Shown piece by piece: positions 8,531 to 11,566 of a stretch of 11,566 bases of DNA; within the stretch, counting starts at the first letter, position 1; each line of letters begins with the position of its first letter. The notes below the pieces were generated by a model. It did no database searches, was not told where the DNA came from, and was given only the letters and a program-made list of their open reading frames with translations. The stretch is from contig CAZZFV010000054.1 of the NCBI GenBank assembly GCA_964653855.1, positions 1 to 11,566 on the forward strand, written 5' to 3'. Origin of the DNA: RGIG3528 sp964653855. GTDB lineage: Bacteria > Bacillota > Clostridia > Lachnospirales > Lachnospiraceae. The position numbers and the translations under genes were made by a program.

Positions 8531-8724
8531 TCCAAAGATGCCGGCTCCCGCATTTTGACTCCTAGCTATTGCTAGGTGGGTAACCGCAGTGTGATTTGCT
8601 GCCATCCGCCGGGTGGTTAAAATTAACCGACCGATTACTGCGGCCCGACATCCGTCACACAATTAAGAATCCCGTTTGAAGTTTGTAGGTTCAAAATAGC
8701 AAGAAGTTCTCGTACATCCGAGGT
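8531..8724 (-). ncRNA. ssrS: 6S RNA
   Basis: 6S RNA binds sigma-A RNA polymerase by imitating an open promoter and lowers transcription in slow growth. About 194 nt on the minus strand fold into the 6S plan. The terminal stem pairs 8715-8723 (CCUCGGAUG) with 8532-8540 (CAUCUUUGG) around a small internal loop. A second stem pairs AUUUUGA (8691-8697) with UCAAAAU (8552-8558) and is extended by GC. Next comes a large open central region whose 3' side holds the hairpin CCUAGC-AAUA-GCUAGG (8561-8576), as in known 6S RNAs. Finally a long apical arm is closed by GUGUGA/UCACAC (8655-8660 with 8589-8594) and ends in GGUUA-AUUU-UAACC. It has its own promoter and terminator and lacks the SRP GGAAG-type apical loop and any tmRNA tag. 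The ends are inferred. The call rests on architecture and on resemblance to remembered Clostridia 6S sequences such as UUUUGAACCUACA. Confidence 0.8.
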
Positions 8725-8730
8725 AAGTTT

Positions 8731-8759
8731 ATTTTACCACACTCGGGTGTTATTCGCAA
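8731..8759 (-). promoter_or_regulatory. Promoter of the 6S-like RNA
   Basis: TTGCGA (8759-8754), a 17-bp spacer and TAAAAT (8736-8731) on the minus strand. The predicted start is A at 8724, which is the base just before the terminal stem of the RNA. The agreement between promoter and fold supports both calls. Confidence 0.75.
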
Positions 8760-8799
8760 TCCTTGCGTATATGATGAGGAAATTAAAATTACAAAACAA

Positions 8800-8816
8800 T
8801 ATAAAAGCCTTTTATA
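8800..8816. repeat. 17-bp perfect palindrome upstream of the 6S promoter
   Basis: TATAAAAG-C-CTTTTATA, two exact 8-bp arms around one base. It lies about 40 bp upstream of the 6S -35 box and just past the tRNA-Cys terminator. A one-base centre makes it a poor RNA hairpin and a better candidate for a symmetric DNA site, but AT-rich palindromes also arise by chance. Confidence 0.6.
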
Positions 8817-8820
8817 CAAC

Positions 8821-8847
8821 AAAAAAACCGAGCACACACTCGGTTTT
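8821..8847 (-). terminator. Intrinsic terminator of tRNA-Cys
   Basis: AAAACCGAG-UGUGUG-CUCGGUUUU on the minus strand, running into a U tract, 16 nt after the tRNA. The A tract on the other side would also let it act on the plus strand, but no plus-strand gene is seen there. Confidence 0.9.
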
Positions 8848-8862
8848 CTTGAAAACTATCAG

Positions 8863-8934
8863 AGGCGACAATCGGATTTGAACCGATGCATCAGGGTGTT
8901 GCAGACCCACGCCTTACCACTTGGCTATGTCGCC
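8863..8934 (-). tRNA. tRNA-Cys (GCA)
   Basis: 72 nt without an encoded CCA. The acceptor stem GGCGACA/TGTCGCC is perfect and the discriminator is U73, an identity element for cysteine. The D arm is GCCA...AGGC. The anticodon loop CTGCAAC carries GCA. The T arm is ATCGG-TTCAAAT-CCGAT. The first anticodon-stem pair (27-43) is U-U, a mild oddity; the other four pairs are intact. It is transcribed alone from its own promoter, so it is not part of the rRNA operon. Confidence 0.97.
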
Positions 8935-8938
8935 GTAC

Positions 8939-8959
8939 GCTGTCCTTTCAAAAGACAGC
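8939..8959 (-). other. Leader hairpin at the 5' end of the tRNA-Cys transcript
   Basis: GCTGTC at each end (inverted: GCTGTC...GACAGC) with TTT/AAA able to extend the stem, in the 24 nt between the predicted transcription start (about 8959) and the mature tRNA. The precursor would therefore start with a hairpin, 4 nt before the RNase P cut. It may protect the 5' end or affect processing; that is inference. Confidence 0.7.
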
Positions 8960-8965
8960 TTGTAA

Positions 8966-8994
8966 AGTATAGCTTAAAATTTTAATGTTGTCAA
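8966..8994 (-). promoter_or_regulatory. Consensus promoter of tRNA-Cys
   Basis: TTGACA (8994-8989), an exactly 17-bp spacer and TATACT (8971-8966) on the minus strand: perfect -35 and five of six at -10, as expected for a stable RNA gene. It begins only 27 bp after the stop of the PII-like gene. No clear terminator separates the two, so some readthrough from the upstream operon is possible. Confidence 0.9.
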
Positions 8995-9021
8995 CAGGAA
9001 AAATTTATTAAAAGCTTAAAC

Positions 9022-9690
9022 TTATTCCTCTATCCTTCTTATACCCGCAACCTCGCTTACGGGGAGTGAAAAGCTTATTGCGCCCACTTCCGTACCGATG
9101 CCGCATTTTTCGTTGATTGCTTTCATGATGTCGGATTTTTTCTTTTCGGGTGCAAGAATATAAATAACATCCTTCTCTTCCGCAATCGAAACTCCGAAGA
9201 ACCCCTGCGCATCTTTCGGTGCGGTGCCTTTTGCGTGAAGCACGGTGCCGCCCGTTGCTCCCGCTTCTCTTGCGGCATCCATAACCGTGTCCGCATGTCC
9301 TTCGTTAAGAATTACTGTAATCAATTCGTTTACAACTTTCATATTCGGTACGCCTCCCGCAATCTTTTGTCCGTTTGTCATATATTCGAGTGTCTTTTTG
9401 CCCGCGATGCTTTTCATCGGTATCGCCATCATTATTCCGTTTCCCGGAATATCGATATAAAGCTTCTTTTGGGCAGTTTTTATGAGTTCCGACAAAGATT
9501 CCTTTGAAGCAACCGCATAAATTACGGCTTTTTCGGTAGCTTCAAGCTCGTGCAAATCAAGATATGCTTTTTTTGCCGTTCCCCGGGCGAGCATCGTAAT
9601 GCAAACCGATATGTTGAGATCCTTATGAATTTTGATCAAATCGTTTGCCTTATTCGCATCAACTATACTTATAGTACAATAAAGCTCCAT
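9022..9690 (-). CDS. Tandem PII-like (GlnB-fold) regulator paired with DUF1538 protein
   Basis: 222-aa soluble protein of two PII-like domains, about 1-105 and 114-222. The halves align. ARGTAKKAY (35-43) matches AKGTAPKDA (153-161), both where the PII T-loop begins. EKAVIYAVA (53-61) matches EKDVIYILA (172-180). IPGNGIMMAIPMKSIAG (81-97) matches GTEVGAISFSLPVSEVAG near the C terminus, the position of the PII C-terminal strand. PII family proteins bind adenine nucleotides and effectors at subunit clefts and act by docking the T-loop on transporters or enzymes. The adjacent DUF1538 gene, joined by a TGATG overlap, makes that membrane protein the likely partner. Ligand and partner are inferred. 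Classical GlnB is about 112 aa, so this doublet is not a plain nitrogen regulator. ATG 9690 is preferred over TTG 9705 because GGGAGGTGG sits 7 nt upstream. Confidence 0.85.
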   Translation of the reverse strand: MELYCTISIVDANKANDLIKIHKDLNISVCITMLARGTAKKAYLDLHELEATEKAVIYAVASKESLSELIKTAQKKLYIDIPGNGIMMAIPMKSIAGKKTLEYMTNGQKIAGGVPNMKVVNELITVILNEGHADTVMDAAREAGATGGTVLHAKGTAPKDAQGFFGVSIAEEKDVIYILAPEKKKSDIMKAINEKCGIGTEVGAISFSLPVSEVAGIRRIEE

Positions 9691-11213
9691 CAGTCCACCT
9701 CCCAAAGCTCGATGATATCGTCGTTTCCGTATGTATCCTTGATGTCGATTGTCTTGGTAGACTTAATACGTGCAACAAGTCCCATAAGCTGAACGGTAAT
9801 AAGAGGCATCATCGCAACGAGTGACACAAGTCCGAACGCATCCGTTATTACGTTGCCGCCGTGAGCCGCACATGCTCCCATCGCAAAGGGAAGAGCAAAT
9901 GTTGCGGTAAGCGGACCCGATGCAACACCGCCCGCATCAAACGCTATGGCGGTAAATGTGTGAGGAACCACAAGCGCAAGAAGCAACGCGATCACATATC
10001 CCGGAATCACAAACCACAATATCGAAATTCCGGTGAAAACTCTCACCATTGCGAGTCCGTTTGCAATCGCAATCGCAATGCTGAGCGTACGTCCCATCAT
10101 TTTTTCGGAAATGGCGCCGGCGCTCACTTCGTTTACCTGCTTGTTGAGCACGTGAACTGCAGGCTCGGCATCGATTATAAACCAGCCGATAAGCATGGCA
10201 AGCGGAATCAAAATCCATCCGTAGCCGGAATTCATTATTTCTTCACCGAGTGTATAACCGAGTGACGAAAAACCCACATTTACGCCCGTCAAAAAGAGCA
10301 CAAGTCCGACATATGTGTAAACAAGTCCGACAAGTATCTTTTGAACTGCCACCTTCTTTAAGTGAAGAGAAACAAGCTGGAAAATTACAAAGAAAACAAA
10401 TATCGGAAGAAGCGCAAGCATCACGTCCTTTAATTGCTCGGGAATTGCCTCCAAATAGCCCATTCCGAGATCGACAGACGTTTCAAAATCATAAACCGCT
10501 ATTGCCGTACTTGCGGAAACATCATCCTTATAAAAGAAGCTCAAAATCATTACGGCGAGTATAGGTCCGATTGAGCAAAGCGCAACAAGACCGAATGAGT
10601 CCGCTTTCGCGTCTTTATCCGTACGGCTTGCGGCAACACCGACACCGAGGGCCATGATAAACGGAACGGTCATGGGGCCCGTCGTAACACCGCCCGAGTC
10701 AAATGCTATCGAAAGCATGCTTTCGTCAACAAATGCGGCAACAATAAATACAATTATATAAAATCCGATGAGAAGAACATTTAACGGAATACCGAAAAAT
10801 ATACGGATCATGCTCATCATGAGGAAAAATCCGACGCCCAGGGATACCGTAACAATCAGCACCGTTTTGTCGATATTCGAGGCATTTGTCGCAAGCACCT
10901 GAAGATCGGGCTCCGCAACCGTTACCGCGATTCCGATTAAAAACGATACTATTAAGATAAGCGGCAGGCTTCTCGATTTTGTGATTTTTGTACCGATTTG
11001 CGCACCGATTTGCGACATTGATACGTCGGAACCGATCGTAAAAAGCGCAACTCCGATCACTATAAATGCCGAACCTATGAGAAACGATAAAAGAAGTCCT
11101 GTGCTGAGCGGCACAAAGAACAATGTCAAAAGAAGCACAATTCCCGTTATCGGAAGAACCGAACGCAGGGATTCTTTTAATTTTTCAATTGTTACGTCTT
11201 TGTCTTTCCACAT
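9690..11213 (-). CDS. DUF1538 family integral membrane protein, duplicated halves, putative ion transporter
   Basis: 507-aa polytopic membrane protein made almost entirely of hydrophobic segments, by eye about six or seven per half, after a short charged N terminus. Two homologous halves are clear. FDSGGVTTGPMTVPFIMALGVG starts at residue 171 and FDAGGVASGPLTATFALPFAMG at 425, 254 residues apart, half the length. Each is followed by DSFGLVALCSIGPI or DAFGLVSLVAMMPL. An EPDLQVL and an EPAVHVL motif sit at matching places before them. Glycines and acidic residues in membrane segments fit ion or proton coupling. From memory, DUF1538 proteins UmpA and UmpB of Halomonas were reported as a two-gene Na+/H+ antiporter; if so this is the fused form. 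Transport activity is inferred, not shown. The ATG at 11213 follows AAAGGAAA by 4 nt. First gene of a two-gene operon with the PII-like regulator. Confidence 0.88.
   Translation of the reverse strand: MWKDKDVTIEKLKESLRSVLPITGIVLLLTLFFVPLSTGLLLSFLIGSAFIVIGVALFTIGSDVSMSQIGAQIGTKITKSRSLPLILIVSFLIGIAVTVAEPDLQVLATNASNIDKTVLIVTVSLGVGFFLMMSMIRIFFGIPLNVLLIGFYIIVFIVAAFVDESMLSIAFDSGGVTTGPMTVPFIMALGVGVAASRTDKDAKADSFGLVALCSIGPILAVMILSFFYKDDVSASTAIAVYDFETSVDLGMGYLEAIPEQLKDVMLALLPIFVFFVIFQLVSLHLKKVAVQKILVGLVYTYVGLVLFLTGVNVGFSSLGYTLGEEIMNSGYGWILIPLAMLIGWFIIDAEPAVHVLNKQVNEVSAGAISEKMMGRTLSIAIAIANGLAMVRVFTGISILWFVIPGYVIALLLALVVPHTFTAIAFDAGGVASGPLTATFALPFAMGACAAHGGNVITDAFGLVSLVAMMPLITVQLMGLVARIKSTKTIDIKDTYGNDDIIELWEVD
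9695..9703 (-). promoter_or_regulatory. Ribosome binding site of the PII-like gene
   Basis: GGGAGGTGG in the last codons of the DUF1538 gene, core GGAGG 7 nt before ATG 9690. It fixes the start and, with the one-base stop/start overlap, points to translational coupling of regulator and transporter. Confidence 0.88.
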
Positions 11214-11250
11214 AATGTTTCCTTTTTCTTAAAAAAATTGAATAATAAGT

Positions 11251-11279
11251 ATGATACATTAGAAATAAAAGAAAAACAA
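11251..11279 (-). promoter_or_regulatory. Probable promoter of the DUF1538-PII operon
   Basis: TTGTTT (11279-11274), 17-bp spacer, TATCAT (11256-11251) on the minus strand: three of six and five of six consensus bases. It lies between the tRNA-Asn terminator and the DUF1538 ribosome binding site and would give a leader of about 30 nt. CATACT slightly downstream is an alternative -10. No operator or riboswitch-sized leader is visible. Confidence 0.55.
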
Positions 11280-11342
11280 CCTTTGAAGAAATTAAAAAAA
11301 AATAAAATAGAATCCCGGACGCCCAAAAATTTCCGTATAAAC

Positions 11343-11367
11343 AAAAAAAAGACAGCCCATGCTGTCT
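11343..11367 (-). terminator. Intrinsic terminator ending the rRNA/tRNA-Asn operon
   Basis: AGACAGC-AUGG-GCUGUCU followed by a run of U on the minus strand, 7 bp stem, perfect, 6 nt after tRNA-Asn. It marks the operon end and separates it from the DUF1538 gene. Confidence 0.93.
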
Positions 11368-11373
11368 CACTAA

Positions 11374-11445
11374 CTCCCCGAATTGGGCTCGAACCAACAA
11401 CACCTCGGTTAACAGCCGAGTGCTCTACCATTGAGCTATCGAGGA
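11374..11445 (-). tRNA. tRNA-Asn (GUU)
   Basis: 72 nt without an encoded CCA. The acceptor stem TCCTCGA/TCGGGGA has one G-U pair, and G73 is the Asn discriminator. The D arm is GCTC/GAGC. The anticodon stem CTCGG/CCGAG is perfect, with loop CTGTTAA carrying GTT. The T arm is GTTGG-TTCGAGC-CCAAT. It lies 79 nt after the 23S end with no promoter between, so it is almost certainly co-transcribed with the rRNA and released by RNase P and 3' processing. Confidence 0.97.
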
Positions 11446-11447
11446 AT

Positions 11448-11462
11448 ATCGGCACTTCCGAT
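11448..11462 (-). other. Small hairpin in the 23S to tRNA-Asn spacer
   Basis: ATCGG-AAGTG-CCGAT, a 5-bp stem 2 nt upstream of the tRNA 5' end. Probably part of spacer folding around the RNase P site. The rest of the spacer (11463-11524) holds no recognisable gene, and in particular nothing like 5S rRNA. Confidence 0.5.
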
Positions 11463-11524
11463 CTGTGTCTTTCATGTGCCTTCAAAATTGCATACTGTTT
11501 AACTAAATCTTAAAAAACCACTTT

Positions 11525-11566
11525 GGATAAGCCCTCGACCTATTAGTATGAATCAGCTTGACGTTA
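11525..11566 (-). rRNA. 23S rRNA, 3' end only (partial)
   Basis: The minus strand reads CUGAUUCAUACUAAUAGG then UCGAGGGCUUAUCC, the well-known end of bacterial 23S rRNA (domain VI, before the terminal helix with the 5' end). Only the last 42 nt are in the window; the 3' end at about 11525 is set by the conserved CUUA-CC. It shows that an rRNA operon runs off the right edge in the same direction as all genes here. Confidence 0.93.

Noticed and set aside
8425..8553. Longer addB with 43 extra N-terminal residues from ATG 8553
   Set aside because: The extension would be translated from the 6S RNA 3' part and its terminator. It has no ribosome binding site, while ATG 8424 has GGGGAGG at 5 nt and gives the normal AddB start just before Walker A.
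7684..8565. 293-aa plus-strand open frame opposite addB
   Set aside because: It is antisense to conserved AddB and the 6S-like RNA. The product is Lys/Arg/Phe-rich with no recognisable domain, typical of a shadow frame.
8531..8724. SRP RNA or tmRNA instead of 6S RNA
   Set aside because: There is no GGAAG..AGCAG apical motif of SRP helix 8 and no tag-peptide frame or tRNA-like ends. The central open region with an internal 3' hairpin is the 6S pattern.
9691..9705. TTG start at 9705 for the PII-like gene (adds MGGGL)
   Set aside because: It would place the start on top of the GGGAGG site. ATG 9690 follows that site at proper distance.
11453..11464. Ten bases on the minus strand (AGATCGGAAG) equal the start of a common sequencing adapter
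   Set aside because: The match stops after ten bases, the bases form part of a spacer hairpin, and the sequence runs on into a normal tRNA-Asn, so chance is the simpler explanation.
11463..11524. A 5S rRNA or second tRNA in the 23S to tRNA-Asn spacer
   Set aside because: Too short for 5S, and no conserved 5S segments or tRNA arms could be found.

Overview
The window reads as a low-GC Bacillota chromosome segment, most likely Clostridia and plausibly Lachnospiraceae-like. The supporting signs are an AddAB-type (not RecBCD) recombination nuclease whose AddB keeps its iron-sulfur cysteines, a YlmH S4-domain protein, strong GGAGG ribosome binding sites, sigma-A type promoters, and tRNA genes without an encoded CCA. 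Every gene found lies on the minus strand, so the biological order runs from high to low coordinates.

Region 1 (11566 to 11343): the extreme 3' end of a 23S rRNA gene, an 80-bp spacer with a small hairpin, tRNA-Asn(GUU) and a strong intrinsic terminator. This is the tail of an rRNA operon. No 5S gene lies between 23S and the terminator. Region 2 (11279 to 9022): a two-gene operon with its own promoter. It holds a 507-aa DUF1538 integral membrane protein made of two homologous halves, then, with stop and start codons overlapping by one base, a 222-aa protein made of two tandem PII-like (GlnB-fold) domains. This looks like a transporter with a dedicated nucleotide- or metabolite-sensing regulator. 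Region 3 (8994 to 8821): tRNA-Cys(GCA) with a consensus promoter, a leader hairpin beginning at the predicted start of transcription, and a terminator. Region 4 (8759 to 8498): a small RNA gene with its own promoter and terminator, whose fold matches 6S RNA, the regulator of sigma-A RNA polymerase. Region 5 (8424 to 14): addB, addA and ylmH. addB and addA overlap by 8 bp and encode the heterodimer that resects double-strand breaks. ylmH follows after 49 bp.

Most of this is core-genome content. The features that stand out are: the pairing of a doubled DUF1538 transporter with a doubled PII-like regulator; 30-bp (ten-codon) repeats with an LNT core in both addA and addB; an in-frame threefold duplication of the addA tail that includes the stop codon (FAV-stop three times); an acidic insertion in AddA; and the apparent absence of a 5S gene at the rRNA operon end. 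No mobile element, CRISPR array or phage gene was seen.
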